Source: JAIEOG01 sp964519985 (lineage in GTDB: Bacteria; Bdellovibrionota; FAC87; UBA2466). Taken from it: a stretch of 64,000 nt of DNA. Below are positions 45,590-55,559 of this stretch, piece after piece (positions within the stretch are counted from its first letter, which is position 1; each line of letters begins with the position of its first letter). A model generated the notes under the pieces. It made no database searches. It had not been told where the DNA came from and worked only from the letters and a program-made list of their open reading frames with translations. Location of the stretch: the NCBI GenBank assembly GCA_964519985.1, contig CAZFMF010000004.1:1-64000 (forward strand). The letters run 5' to 3'. A program made the translations under genes and the position numbers.

Positions 45590-46699
45590 CTAAGCCGCCG
45601 GCGGATCGACGTTAATCAGCGGTTGTTTGGCCACCGGTGGAAATTTCATCTTTTGGTCGATATCCAACGGCTTGTTTTTCGTCGGGGCATCGAGTCGGAC
45701 CGTCCGTTTCTCCGCCGCCGATTGTAAGAGGCTGTTGATGATGTGCACGTCGATCAGCCCTTCGACGCCCGAAGTTTCGGGGGTGCGATTATGGATTACG
45801 CAGTCGGAGAAATAGACGAGTTCCGGTGCGAACTGATCGGTTTTACCAAAGCGGCGCGAGCGTTTTTTCTCGCCTATCGTCGTCTGTAAGCTCATTGGCC
45901 CCTGGACTTCGTAGGCGGAGTCCAAGCGCAGGGAGCCTTTCGTGCCGAAAAGTTCAAATGCGGCGGCCGGACTTGCCCCGAAGCTGCAAGTGAACTGAGC
46001 CAGACGATCCTCGGGGAAATGGAGGAGCCCGGAAAAGGATTCTTCGACTTCTTCAAATCGCGCATCGCGACCCGCTACGCTGAATCCGGTGACTTCCAGC
46101 GGTTCATCTTGAAACAGGTAACGGGCGGCATTGATGCAATAAATCCCAAGGTCATAAAGTGGCCCGCCGCCAGCGTATTCCTTCAAGCGGTAGTTCGAAG
46201 CATCCTCAACGGGGTTGGAGAAAATCGACTGAAAAAGTCGTAAGTCGCCGAGTTTACCGGACTGGGCGATTTCGATTGCTTCGAGGTTCGCCGGATCGAA
46301 ATGCAGACGGTAGGCGACCATCAGCTTTACCTTCGCATCTTTGCACGCCCCCAGCATGCGCTCGCACTCAGCCGTGGTCAGTGCCATCGGTTTTTCGCAG
46401 AGTACGTGCACGCCGTGCTTTGCGGCCGCCAAGGTGTATTCGCAATGCATGTGATTCGGCAGCGCGATATATAGTGCGTCGACCTCGCCGCTGGCCAAAC
46501 ACTTTCCTAGTTCATTGTAGTGGTGCAGATTTTTCACACCGTAGCGCTTGCCTAGGCGTTGCAACTTTTCGTCGTCGCCCGAAATCAGAGCGACCAATTC
46601 GGAATTTTTTCGGGCGTGGTGGAATGCCGGCAGAACCGCGATTTGCGAAATCCATCCGAGACCCGCTACTGCGTAACGCACCTTTCCATGCTTGGCCAT
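45590..46699 (-). CDS. Gfo/Idh/MocA-family oxidoreductase
   Basis: Start at ATG 46699, preceded by GGGAGG at 8 nt. The 369-residue protein has the N-terminal Rossmann fold (VRYAVAGLGWISQIAVLPAF), CEKPMALTTAE with the conserved Lys of the EKP motif, and GGGPLYDLGIYCINAARYLF in the C-terminal domain. It resembles glucose-fructose oxidoreductase-like enzymes that oxidise or reduce sugars with NAD(P). No twin-arginine signal is present, so it should be cytoplasmic. It lies downstream of the membrane glycosyltransferase gene on the same strand. Confidence 0.9.
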   Translation of the reverse strand: MAKHGKVRYAVAGLGWISQIAVLPAFHHARKNSELVALISGDDEKLQRLGKRYGVKNLHHYNELGKCLASGEVDALYIALPNHMHCEYTLAAAKHGVHVLCEKPMALTTAECERMLGACKDAKVKLMVAYRLHFDPANLEAIEIAQSGKLGDLRLFQSIFSNPVEDASNYRLKEYAGGGPLYDLGIYCINAARYLFQDEPLEVTGFSVAGRDARFEEVEESFSGLLHFPEDRLAQFTCSFGASPAAAFELFGTKGSLRLDSAYEVQGPMSLQTTIGEKKRSRRFGKTDQFAPELVYFSDCVIHNRTPETSGVEGLIDVHIINSLLQSAAEKRTVRLDAPTKNKPLDIDQKMKFPPVAKQPLINVDPPAA

Positions 46700-46747
46700 T
46701 GGTGATCCTCCCATTACTGTCCCCGGAGGATGCAGGCCCGATGCCAA

Positions 46748-47893
46748 TTACACTTCAAGCCGGTTTTTTCGCAGTTCGTCGAGAGAATAGAAAGTTCCTC
46801 GCCAGTAGATGCCGCCTCGCCAAAAGGTCAGCACGGTAGCGCGGGCGAAGATGAAACACATAAACAGTCCCGCAAATGGCAGGGCCGGCAGGCACCAGAA
46901 AGAAAGACGCGCACTGCGCAGTTGGTAGGCGTAGTTCACAAAGTAAACCGCCAGGCCGGCGAGGGCAAAACCTTGCGCGGTACCGGAAAGAAAAAACGGG
47001 AACGCAAAGGGAAAGAAAAAGAAAAATGGGTTTAGGAGCATGATGCATACCGCTCCGACCACGGAATAATCGAATGTGGACAGGGCGTTTTTCTCAAGCC
47101 CCCGTGTGAGCTCCCACGCGTTTGGATACCAATCGACGCGCACATCGTGCACGCCATCCACGCAATCGGTTTTCTTTCGCCGTTGCTTCATCAGCCTGCC
47201 TAAGGCGAGATCGTCGTCCGGCCGCATGCGAATCGCTTCGTGACCCCCCACCGAAAGGTAGGTGGCTCGCCGAAGTAGATTGAATGCCCCGACGCCCAAG
47301 GCGGTTTTTGAGTTTGGGTCTTTGTTCTTCCACGGTTGGATGAAGAGCGAAAAAGAGAGCAAGAACGCGCCGAGCACCGGCGCGAGGATGGGATCGTGGG
47401 TAATGAGTCCGGGCAGCGCGGTAAGGTGATCGAGGTGATCCCTCTCGAGCAGGGTCACGGTTCGTTTCAAAAAACTGGGCGAAAGGATCACGTCGGCGTC
47501 GGTAAAAAGCAGGAGATCGCTCTGCGACCGGGCGACCGCCAGATGGATCGCGTGGTTTTTTCCCAACCACCCCGGCGGGAGTTCGGTCACCGTCAGGGGA
47601 GTGACGCGGGGGTCACGCGCCGCAAGGCGCACGAGGATTTCCCCGGTTGCATCGGTCGAGCGATCATTGACGACTAGGATTTGTAGCGAAGGGTAGTCGA
47701 GCCGAAGGAGGGAATTGAGTCCGGCTTCGATCGTGGTGGCCTCATTGCGGGCCGGAACGACGATCGCGACGGTGGGCCAGGGGGTCTCGCCGGTGGGTAC
47801 CGCGGGAATGGGTGTTAATTTGAGTTTTCCGCGCAAGAGCACGGCAAAGGTCAGAATTTGAAAAAGGCAATAGAGCGCAGCGAAATAGGCCAT
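46748..47893 (-). CDS. Membrane-bound family 2 glycosyltransferase (HpnB/CrtQ-like)
   Basis: A 381-residue protein: N-terminal TM helix (residues 2-20), GT2 domain (VAIVVPARNEATTIEAGLNS, VVNDRSTDATG, LFTDADVIL with DxD, GGHEAIRMRPDDDLALGRLM, with an ED/DD acid pair and a Q/RxxRW-like segment) and three or four C-terminal TM helices. The order matches HpnB/CrtQ-like glycosyltransferases that work on terpenoid or lipid acceptors. It is 14 bp after the small membrane protein gene, suggesting an operon. Confidence 0.85.
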   Translation of the reverse strand: MAYFAALYCLFQILTFAVLLRGKLKLTPIPAVPTGETPWPTVAIVVPARNEATTIEAGLNSLLRLDYPSLQILVVNDRSTDATGEILVRLAARDPRVTPLTVTELPPGWLGKNHAIHLAVARSQSDLLLFTDADVILSPSFLKRTVTLLERDHLDHLTALPGLITHDPILAPVLGAFLLSFSLFIQPWKNKDPNSKTALGVGAFNLLRRATYLSVGGHEAIRMRPDDDLALGRLMKQRRKKTDCVDGVHDVRVDWYPNAWELTRGLEKNALSTFDYSVVGAVCIMLLNPFFFFFPFAFPFFLSGTAQGFALAGLAVYFVNYAYQLRSARLSFWCLPALPFAGLFMCFIFARATVLTFWRGGIYWRGTFYSLDELRKNRLEV

Positions 47894-47907
47894 GGCCTAT
47901 TCTATCG

Positions 47908-48318
47908 CTAATTGCTGGGTTCAACGAGACGCGTGACGGGGGCCTTGTTTTCCGCCGGTTCGCGCTCTTTCGGGCGCTTCGTGACGATCATGACAAAGAG
48001 CAGGGTAATTCCCGCCAGCATCATTACCGTGGACGTGATGGCGGAAAGGTGTTGTCGCCACTTCGGCTTGTGCAACCGCGCGAGTTCGCGCGGGTGGTGG
48101 GGACGATTTTTTTCCAGCTTCGCGCGGCGTTTGGTGTTCAGCCGCTGCGCCTCGTAAGTCGAGAGCCCTTCCTTGGGAAAGAGATCGCCTAAGCGTGCGA
48201 GTGATTTTTCCACGCCCATGTCATCCTCCTCCTGGAGCTGCGTAACGGTGCGTTCAAAGAACTCCCGTTTCAGGTGTTCCGGAAGATGGGCAGGCGGCAC
48301 GCGGCGTTTGTGATCCAT
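47908..48318 (-). CDS. Small single-TM protein of unknown function
   Basis: Start at ATG 48318 because AGAGGAG lies 4 nt before it; the open frame runs 16 codons further up. The 136-residue product is strongly charged and helical up to about residue 85, has one TM helix (HLSAITSTVMMLAGITLLFVMIV without obvious partner), and a short basic tail. Orientation is probably N-terminus in. No family is recognised. First gene of the group running down to 45590. Confidence 0.65.
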   Translation of the reverse strand: MDHKRRVPPAHLPEHLKREFFERTVTQLQEEDDMGVEKSLARLGDLFPKEGLSTYEAQRLNTKRRAKLEKNRPHHPRELARLHKPKWRQHLSAITSTVMMLAGITLLFVMIVTKRPKEREPAENKAPVTRLVEPSN

Positions 48319-48567
48319 AGGCTCCTCTTTGTCCGGGTGTCGCATCGGGGTGTGGCTTCTACCCACTTTAAGGTTGCATCCGGCGTACCAGTTTTGCGTG
48401 CCTGGACGGCTGCGGGGTTTAGCCTAGGCGATGGTCAGGCCGTTTTTGCCGAGCAACTAACTCCTCAAATCCATACTCGATTTCCCGCCTGACTTTTCGA
48501 CGTTCGGTTTTTAGCCACTTCTCTGCGGGTGGACTAGTTCCGCGCGATCTGGTAACGAAACGCATCC
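48319..48567. other. Intergenic region upstream of divergent genes
   Basis: A 249-bp stretch between the divergent small membrane protein and ABC-F genes. I see no supported gene, tRNA or strong hairpin in it; it should hold both promoters. Confidence 0.4.
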
Positions 48568-50160
48568 ATGATCAGCACCGAAAAAGTCAGTCTTAGTTAC
48601 GGGGCCCGGCGCCTATTTGAAGATGTCACCCTGAAGTTCGTCCCCGGAAACACGTACGGCGTCATTGGCGCCAACGGCGCGGGCAAATCGACCTTCTTGA
48701 AAATCCTGAGTGGGATGATTCAGCCCGATGCTGGCAGCGTGACCCTCACGCCCGGCGAACGGCTGGCCTACCTAAAACAGGATCATTTTGAGTTCGACGA
48801 CGAACCAGTCCTCAAGACCGTGATCATGGGACAGCCCAAGCTCTACGCGATCATGCAAGAGCGCGACGCTCTCTACGCGAAGGAAGACCAGACCGACGCG
48901 GAAGCGGATCGCGCGGCGGAGCTGGAAGAGCAGTTCGGGGACATGGATGGTTGGAGCGCCGAATCCAATGCCGCCATCTTATTGGACGGCCTCGGTATCC
49001 TGACCGAACTCCACGAAAAGAAGATGCGCGAGCTGACCGGCGGCGAAAAGGTGAAGGTCCTACTCGCCCAATCCTTGTTCGGAGATCCCGATGTCCTTTT
49101 GCTCGATGAGCCCACCAACCACTTGGACATTCAAGCCATCCATTGGTTGGAAGAGTTCCTCGCCGACTTCGAAAAAACCGTGATTGTGGTATCCCATGAT
49201 CGTCACTTCTTGAACCAAGTCTGCACCCATATGGTCGATATCGATTTCGGCCGCATCCAGATTTTCACCGGCAACTACGATTTTTGGTACGAGTCCAGCC
49301 AGCTGGCCTTACGGATGCAGTCGGAAAAGAATAAGAAGGCCGAAGAGAAGGTCGCGGAGCTCAAAGCGTTTATCGCTCGATTCAGCGCCAATAAGTCCAA
49401 GTCGCGTCAGGCGACGTCGCGCAAAAAGCTGCTCGATAAAATCACACCGGAAGAAATCAAACCGTCGACGCGCCGGTATCCTTTCTTGGGCTTTAAGCCC
49501 GATCGCGAAGCGGGCGATCAAATGTTGAAGGTGAAAAACCTTTCGAAGGTGGTCGATGGCACGCAGGTGTTGAGCGAATGTTCGTTCGAAGTGAAGACCG
49601 GCGACAAGATCGCGGTGGTCGGCACCGACGAAATCTCCCGCACCACGCTTTTTCGCATCCTAGCGGGTGAGCTGCCGCAAGACGGCGGTGAGTTTCAATG
49701 GGGAATCACGACGTCGCGGGCGTATTTTCCAAAGGACAACGCGCGCTTTTTCGAAAACCCCGACCTCACTTTGATCGATTGGCTACGCCAGCATTCCGAA
49801 GACAAGTCGGAACCGTTTATTCGCGGCTTTTTGGGGCGCGTGCTTTTTTCCGGGGACGAGGCATTGAAGAAAGTGGGAGTCCTTTCCGGTGGCGAAAAGG
49901 TGCGCTGCATGCTTGCGCGCATGATGCTGACCGGCGCAAATGTCTTAATCATGGACGAGCCCACCAACCACCTGGATTTGGAATCGATCACGGCCCTCAA
50001 CACCGGTTTGATCCGGTTCCCGGGCACGGTCTTATTTGCCACGCATGATCACGAGTTTAACCAGACCGTCGCCAATCGCGTTTTGGCCGTGACGCCCCGC
50101 GGGGTTAGCGACTACAGAAAAACCTACGACGAATACCTGGCCGAAACTTCCGGGCGATAG
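48568..50160 (+). CDS. ybiT: ABC-F protein, YbiT type
   Basis: A 530-residue soluble protein, the same length as E. coli YbiT, with two ABC ATPase domains and no TM helix. NBD1: Walker A GANGAGKST, signature LTGGEKVKV, Walker B LLLDEPTNHLD. A P-site linker with charged helices lies at about 240-300. NBD2: signature LSGGEKVRC and Walker B LIMDEPTNHLD are intact, but Walker A reads GTDEISRTT, lacking the normal Gly-Lys, so ATP use there may be altered. ABC-F proteins act at the ribosomal E site in translation control. Confidence 0.92.
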   Translation: MISTEKVSLSYGARRLFEDVTLKFVPGNTYGVIGANGAGKSTFLKILSGMIQPDAGSVTLTPGERLAYLKQDHFEFDDEPVLKTVIMGQPKLYAIMQERDALYAKEDQTDAEADRAAELEEQFGDMDGWSAESNAAILLDGLGILTELHEKKMRELTGGEKVKVLLAQSLFGDPDVLLLDEPTNHLDIQAIHWLEEFLADFEKTVIVVSHDRHFLNQVCTHMVDIDFGRIQIFTGNYDFWYESSQLALRMQSEKNKKAEEKVAELKAFIARFSANKSKSRQATSRKKLLDKITPEEIKPSTRRYPFLGFKPDREAGDQMLKVKNLSKVVDGTQVLSECSFEVKTGDKIAVVGTDEISRTTLFRILAGELPQDGGEFQWGITTSRAYFPKDNARFFENPDLTLIDWLRQHSEDKSEPFIRGFLGRVLFSGDEALKKVGVLSGGEKVRCMLARMMLTGANVLIMDEPTNHLDLESITALNTGLIRFPGTVLFATHDHEFNQTVANRVLAVTPRGVSDYRKTYDEYLAETSGR

Positions 50161-50297
50161 GGAGTGCCCCCTAACGTTGTTGACCGATTGGCCAGTTTCC
50201 CTCCTCCGTAACAGTGCACACCGAGAATACAAACGCGCTTAGCCTGAGAAATCGGACCCGGCCCCGGTATTGAATTTGCTCTTCATTCCGCGAGGGG

Positions 50298-51539
50298 ATG
50301 AGGAATATGAAACGAACAGTCATCGTTTGGGCCGGCGCCTGCATTTTGGGCGCGAATTCCATTTGGGCGCAAGCAAACCACCAGGCCGCGCTACAGCATC
50401 AAGGTTCGACGCGTCCGCAGCTGGCGGTATTTGAGGGGGCCGTTAATCCCAAGCCCAATCAACCCCCGGCGTCGGAGCTCATTCCCCTCTTCGATAAGTT
50501 GAAAACGGTGGCGCTACAGCCTTCTTCGGGTCCATTCGATCCCAATACCGAGTGGGTGGGCTCCTGCATCAAGCGCCATCGGGAGTTTGGCCGTCGGGTG
50601 AAAACGCCGATTGAAGTCTTCGTGTCGGAACAACAAAGCGGATCTTTGCGCTACAAGGACGACGCGGTCGGAGAGCCCGAAATCACCAAGAATGGGCCTG
50701 ACTTAGCCGCTGCGCCTCCGACCATTGCGTTCGATTATCGTGATTTTGTGAAAGACGAAGCCAATGGCCGGTATCATCGTGCGGGCCAGGATAGTTTCAC
50801 TTTGCCCGGCGAGAGCACCTTTCCACGAAGTTTCTTACTTACCGGCGACTCAATGGCGAACACCGATCCGGTAAGCGTGAAGCACGTCACCCAAAGAGAT
50901 ACCAGTCTGACCAGTGTGAAAACTGCCGACGGACGGCCACGCCTAGTTTCTCTGTCGCAAGAACTTGTGTTCAATCAAGCCCACTATCCCACCGGGGAAA
51001 AGTTTCCTAAAGAGTTGGACGAGTGGGTTTGCGTCTACATTCCTCGGAAAGAAGCTCAAGCTCGGGTGAAGGAACAAAGCAAATCCAGCCCGGACTACTG
51101 GGGTGTTTTTACGGAATTGGCTCCTGCGGCACCGGGAAACCCTCGTGCGCTCTTGCCGGGAATGGCTTTCGCGGAAGAACCGGGGAGTCACCGGACGCCG
51201 GCCCCGCAACCGCGGATCATCGCAATGGGCGATTCTCATCGGCTCGTGCCGTCCGCTCCACGCTACGAAACACCGGCCCCAGTCTCGCCGCCGCCGATGC
51301 GGCCGAATGCGGCGATGGCGCCGCCCAGAAACTTAGTGCCCGCAGCGCCGTCCTATCGCCTTCAACCCACCTGGCAATGGACCGGGTATGGCTGGCGACG
51401 GGTCAATACGTACGTGCCGTTTTATCCGCAGTATTCGAGCTACCCGGCCGGTTCCTTCTACCGCCCGCGGCCGAGCTACTATTACGGGTATCGCCAGCCT
51501 TGGTACGGCAACCGCTATTACTTGCGGCGATTTCCATAA
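50298..51539 (+). CDS. Secreted Pro-rich protein with Tyr/Arg-rich C-terminus
   Basis: A 413-residue protein with a signal peptide (cleavage near residue 24, after IWA); ATG 50298 and ATG 50307 are both plausible starts. Residues 25-260 form a mixed domain with two Cys. About 260-350 is Pro/Ala-rich. The last 60 residues are dominated by Tyr, Arg, Pro and Gly (YYYGYRQPWYGNRYYLRRF), a low-complexity tail expected to bind surfaces, nucleic acid or polysaccharide, or to cross-link. No family is recognised. Confidence 0.7.
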   Translation: MRNMKRTVIVWAGACILGANSIWAQANHQAALQHQGSTRPQLAVFEGAVNPKPNQPPASELIPLFDKLKTVALQPSSGPFDPNTEWVGSCIKRHREFGRRVKTPIEVFVSEQQSGSLRYKDDAVGEPEITKNGPDLAAAPPTIAFDYRDFVKDEANGRYHRAGQDSFTLPGESTFPRSFLLTGDSMANTDPVSVKHVTQRDTSLTSVKTADGRPRLVSLSQELVFNQAHYPTGEKFPKELDEWVCVYIPRKEAQARVKEQSKSSPDYWGVFTELAPAAPGNPRALLPGMAFAEEPGSHRTPAPQPRIIAMGDSHRLVPSAPRYETPAPVSPPPMRPNAAMAPPRNLVPAAPSYRLQPTWQWTGYGWRRVNTYVPFYPQYSSYPAGSFYRPRPSYYYGYRQPWYGNRYYLRRFP

Positions 51540-51626
51540 GTCATTAATTTAATTGACTAAATATCGCGCGTCGGCGGCGCCGGGGGGTTGAATCCCGCTT
51601 GGGCAATGTGCTAAAACCCGCGGCCG

Positions 51627-52844
51627 ATGGGGAAACGGCGTTCAATCACATTAGTCTTAGCCTTGGCGCTGACCCTCGCCGTACCGGCGCAGGCGAAGTG
51701 GACGTTTACGTGCAAAACGGCGCTTCTTGCTACGCTTGCCATCTCCCTGGGTTGTGGCGCCCTTGGTCCTTGTGTGCGAGGCCATCTCCACAAAAAGCAG
51801 TTAGTTTCGGTTGAGAGCAAACCGCTCATTGTCGGCGGCCAGCCGGTAAAACTCAAAAATGGCGACTTTCACGATGCGGCCGAATTACTTGTTCAGCACA
51901 TCATTCTGAAATCCGGAGAACGCAGGCATCAGCTGGAGCGCGTGAGGCTTTACCTCTTGTGCGACGACGAGAATATGAATGCGGAGATTCAAGCGGCGCT
52001 TAGGGCCCAAGGAATTGCTCCGGAGATCCTGGAAGATCGCGACGCTTTTTCGGCAGAGTTTTCGGATTGCACGGACTCAAGATTATTGGACCTCTTGGCC
52101 TTCGCGATGCGCCGGGTGCATGCGCAATTGGTGGCCAATACCCAGGCGAGCGGCGTGGGGGCGGGCCTGTCCCTGCCCAATCGCGATATTTCGTCGCTGA
52201 CCTTCGTCGAATTTGCCTATCTCTATTCTAATCACGGCGACGAAGCTTTTTTTCCCGTGCGTCCTCGCGCATGGACTTTGAAAACGGATGCGGAACGGCG
52301 GGCGGAGGCGGAACGGGCGGTCCGCAAGTACTTCACGACTCATCGCGAAGGGCTCCGGGACGCTCCCTTTGATCGTCGCCAAAACCTGGAGGACTTCCTC
52401 TTCGAGAAGTTGCAGAGCATAGCGAAATCGCCGATTCGGCCGTCGGCGGAGACGGCGGACACCGTCTTGAAATCGCTTCACGAGGAGATGGTGGCGGCCC
52501 ATGCGCGTAGCTACCAGCGAGCTTGGAAGCCCGAGGCGGATCCGTATCGGGCGTTGGCCGAAATCAATCTCGTGCGCGGGAGAAGCGGAATGGCGCCCTT
52601 GGTCTATTCGGAAACATTGTCGCGCCATTGCGCAATGACGGGGCCTCCGAAACAGCAGCTGATCGACATTAGCCGAATTCCCGGTGCCACCGGAGCGGCC
52701 GCGGGAAGGGCGTCGAGCGTAGAGGAAGGGATGGGCAACCTATTGAGGTTTCGGGTATCAAGTGAGCCACTCCTAAATAGCGATTCCCAGCAGATCGGTT
52801 TCGCCTTTTACGAAGGATGGATCTACGTGATCGTGACACGGTAG
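51627..52844 (+). CDS. Secreted tandem paralogue A with CAP-like C-terminus
   Basis: A 405-residue protein with a signal peptide ending PAQA at about residue 23, then a hydrophobic Cys-containing segment (WTFTCKTALLATLAISLGCG). A long helical part with conserved Cys follows. The last 90 residues, ALAEINLVRGRSGMAPLVYS then ETLSRHCAM and finally QQIGFAFYEGWIYVIVTR, resemble the first helix and last strands of a CAP/SCP domain with the middle shortened; this is tentative. The next gene, 2 bp later, is its paralogue, and their first 200 coding bases are nearly identical. Confidence 0.72.
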   Translation: MGKRRSITLVLALALTLAVPAQAKWTFTCKTALLATLAISLGCGALGPCVRGHLHKKQLVSVESKPLIVGGQPVKLKNGDFHDAAELLVQHIILKSGERRHQLERVRLYLLCDDENMNAEIQAALRAQGIAPEILEDRDAFSAEFSDCTDSRLLDLLAFAMRRVHAQLVANTQASGVGAGLSLPNRDISSLTFVEFAYLYSNHGDEAFFPVRPRAWTLKTDAERRAEAERAVRKYFTTHREGLRDAPFDRRQNLEDFLFEKLQSIAKSPIRPSAETADTVLKSLHEEMVAAHARSYQRAWKPEADPYRALAEINLVRGRSGMAPLVYSETLSRHCAMTGPPKQQLIDISRIPGATGAAAGRASSVEEGMGNLLRFRVSSEPLLNSDSQQIGFAFYEGWIYVIVTR

Positions 52845-52846
52845 TT

Positions 52847-54061
52847 ATGGTGAAGCGCACTCTTTTCACATTGGCCTTGGCGCTGACCCTCGCCGTACCG
52901 GCGCAGGCGAAGTGGACGTTTACGTGCAAAACGGCGCTTCTTGCTACTTTTGCCATCTCCCTGGGTTGCGGCGTCTTTGGTCCTTGTGTGCGGGACCATC
53001 TCCACCAAAAGCAGTTAGTTTCGGTTGAGAGCAAACCGCTCATTGTGGGTGGTCAGCCGGTAAAATTGAAACATAGCGACTTTCGCGATGCCGCGGAGCT
53101 GCTCGTTAAGCACATCCTATTAAGGTCGGGGATTGAACCCGAGAGCCGGCTGGTGAGGGTTCGGGAATGGTTGCTGCGCGACGATAAAAGTACGGGCGGG
53201 GCGATTCGGACCGCGCTAACCCAGAGAGGTATCGCGCCCGAGATTTTAGAGGATCACGAGGCCTTCATCGCGCAGTTTTCGGATTGCAACGATCCCCTGT
53301 TGCAAGACCTGCTGGCGGTTGCCATGGGCAAGGTGCATGAAAAAATGGTAGCCAACAACCAGGCGACCGGTCTCGGAACCGGTTTGGCCCTGGCCAAGCG
53401 AGATATTTCCGATCTAGCGCTCGTCAATTTTGTCTACGTCTATACGAACGCCGGGGACGCTGCATTCGAACCTATTCAGCGGCGCGTTTTCACTCTAACC
53501 AACGATGAAGAACGTCGCACCGAAGCGGAGCGGGTAGCTCTCGCCTACTTCGCTTCTGCTCGCAAGGGTCCTCAGGAGGCTCCATTTGACAGCCCCCAAA
53601 ACCTAGAGGAGGCCGTTTTTCGGGAATTGCAAAGAATGTCGCAACCACCGATTCGGCCCTCGGCGGAAACCGCCGATTCCGTTTTGGAAAGGCTCCATGA
53701 GCAGATGATGAAGGCGCATTTGCAGAAGTATCAGGCAAGTTGGAAAGCGGAGGCGGATCCGAGTCAAGAGCTGGCCCTCATCAATGCGAAGCGCCAGAGG
53801 CACCGAATGGAGCCGCTGGTTTATTCCGAAGGGTTATCGCGCCATTGTGCGATGGTGGGTCCTCGGCTCCAGCGCGCGGTCGATATCAGTCGGACCTCCT
53901 ATGCCACTGGATCGGAGATGGAAAGCGCGGAAAGTCTTCGCGATGGAATCGAAAAATTAGTGAGCTCCCGTAACTCGGACGAGCTGTTCCTAAATCCCGA
54001 TGCTCGGAAGGTGGGCTTTGTGTTCTACGATGGTCGGATCTACGTGGTGGTGACTCGCTAG
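52847..54061 (+). CDS. Secreted tandem paralogue B with CAP-like C-terminus
   Basis: Start at ATG 52847 (MVKRTLFTLALALTLAVPAQ), 2 bp after the stop of paralogue A; the open frame begins 10 codons earlier inside A. The 404-residue product matches A along its full length: nearly identical over residues 10-80, then much more divergent in the middle, with the same ends (LALINAKRQRHRMEPLVYSE and RKVGFVFYDGRIYVVVTR). The DNA identity at the 5' end against divergence later points to gene conversion or selection on the signal and N-terminal region. Confidence 0.72.
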   Translation: MVKRTLFTLALALTLAVPAQAKWTFTCKTALLATFAISLGCGVFGPCVRDHLHQKQLVSVESKPLIVGGQPVKLKHSDFRDAAELLVKHILLRSGIEPESRLVRVREWLLRDDKSTGGAIRTALTQRGIAPEILEDHEAFIAQFSDCNDPLLQDLLAVAMGKVHEKMVANNQATGLGTGLALAKRDISDLALVNFVYVYTNAGDAAFEPIQRRVFTLTNDEERRTEAERVALAYFASARKGPQEAPFDSPQNLEEAVFRELQRMSQPPIRPSAETADSVLERLHEQMMKAHLQKYQASWKAEADPSQELALINAKRQRHRMEPLVYSEGLSRHCAMVGPRLQRAVDISRTSYATGSEMESAESLRDGIEKLVSSRNSDELFLNPDARKVGFVFYDGRIYVVVTR

Positions 54062-54067
54062 CTGGGT

Positions 54068-55489
54068 TTAGCGGGTGACTGGATAGGCGAACGCCGGATC
54101 GGTCCAGTCCCAAACTCTTTCCGACATCGGCTTTTCGCGATCCTGGGGTCGAGGATCTTCGGACCACTTTCCACCGCCGGGACGCGTGCCGTTGAGATGG
54201 ATCAAAAAGGCGAGTGCGCCCAAGGCGTAAGCGGCTCGCCGAAAACTTCGCTTCGTCCAATGCGCGGAAAGCGTGGGTACTAGAACTAAAGCGAGCAACG
54301 GAATGGATTCGGCGAGGTAGCGTGTGCCCCAACACCACTGCCCGTGCCAGTCGACAAACCCAGCGAAGAGCAGGAGCTGACTGGCAAAAAGCGCGAGGCA
54401 CGCACCGACCCAGTCCTTCCACACGATCCCGGCGAAGAGCAGGAGCAGCCACGGTTGATAGATGAGAAGGCCCGTGCCGGGGCTCAAGAGCAAACCGGGA
54501 AAAGCGGAAGGGAAATAAGCGAAGGAAAAAATCACGCGATCGGCACTGGCCGCGCCCAGGTATTGCGGGCCTAAGGGGTGCCCGTAGAGCGCGTAGGAAT
54601 AGAGCGCTAGGATGCCAAGTGAAAAAAGTCCGCCGGTGGCCGCGCCCGCGAACGCGCGCCGTCGCGTCAGCACGAGCCAAACCGCAAATACCATAATCAA
54701 GGGCGCGGCCGTCACGCGGCACGCAAACATCACGCCCCAAGCCGCGCCGATCCCTAAGCCATTTTCAAACGCATCTTTCGAATGCAGGGCAAACCAAAGG
54801 GCGGCCAAGAGGGCAAGACAAACCCCGCCATGGGACCAAAGCCCTTGGCCAATGACGGACCAAAGCGCGGAGCCGGTTCCGAGAAAGACGGTGGCGACCA
54901 GCGCCCCGGAGAAAGATCCCACCCGTAACGCCAAAACCAAAAAGAGAGTGAGGATAGCGGCGGCGAGCCAACTCGCCGTCCACTTTCCTAAACGCCAGAG
55001 GGCTTCGGTTTGGCGCAAGTCGGCGCCGGCAAGTTTTGCCAGCGCAAAGCTCGGCACGGCGAAAAGCAGCATCCCGGGCGAGGTTCCCGAGTAGAGCCCT
55101 TGCTCACCGCAAACGGTGTAGTAACCCCGTTTCACCGTGCAGTCGGTGGCCGACGGGTGAGGGTACCCGAGCAAAGCGGAAAATTCCGGTGTGCCGAATT
55201 CGATGAGACTCGCGGCCGTGAGTTGCACGCTCATATTGTCGGTGCTCGAGAGGTTACGGCCGTTGCTCAGGCAAAGCAGCGCCATGGGAATTCCCGCCAG
55301 GAGAAACGCGTCGCGGAATCGGGGAGCCTTTCTCAATCGGGCCAGCGCGGCGCGCATTCGCGGGTACAGCCCGGGACCCAGCAGTAGGAGAAATCCCAAG
55401 ACCCAGAGGGAATGGCCGACACTGCCCCGAAAACCGAAAACACCAAAAACCAAGGCCATCGCGGAGAAATAGAGGTGGGAAAAACGCAT
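54068..55489 (-). CDS. Polytopic membrane protein, GT-C glycosyltransferase-like
   Basis: Start set at ATG 55489 (MRFSHLYFSAMALVFGVFGF); the open frame extends 76 codons upstream with no membrane or ribosome signal. The 473-residue protein has about ten or more TM helices and a first large loop with SSTDNMSVQLTAASLIEFGT, where an acidic residue after the first helices is typical of GT-C (PMT/ArnT-like) glycosyltransferases using lipid-phosphate sugars. The C-terminal tail is soluble. It is divergent by 70 bp from the epimerase operon and likely serves the same glycan. Confidence 0.7.
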   Translation of the reverse strand: MRFSHLYFSAMALVFGVFGFRGSVGHSLWVLGFLLLLGPGLYPRMRAALARLRKAPRFRDAFLLAGIPMALLCLSNGRNLSSTDNMSVQLTAASLIEFGTPEFSALLGYPHPSATDCTVKRGYYTVCGEQGLYSGTSPGMLLFAVPSFALAKLAGADLRQTEALWRLGKWTASWLAAAILTLFLVLALRVGSFSGALVATVFLGTGSALWSVIGQGLWSHGGVCLALLAALWFALHSKDAFENGLGIGAAWGVMFACRVTAAPLIMVFAVWLVLTRRRAFAGAATGGLFSLGILALYSYALYGHPLGPQYLGAASADRVIFSFAYFPSAFPGLLLSPGTGLLIYQPWLLLLFAGIVWKDWVGACLALFASQLLLFAGFVDWHGQWCWGTRYLAESIPLLALVLVPTLSAHWTKRSFRRAAYALGALAFLIHLNGTRPGGGKWSEDPRPQDREKPMSERVWDWTDPAFAYPVTR

Positions 55490-55559
55490 CGGAGCCCAAA
55501 GGGTACGGCCTCGGGGTTCAGTTGAAAAGCGCCCCCTTTTCCAATAGCTTCTTCGGATT

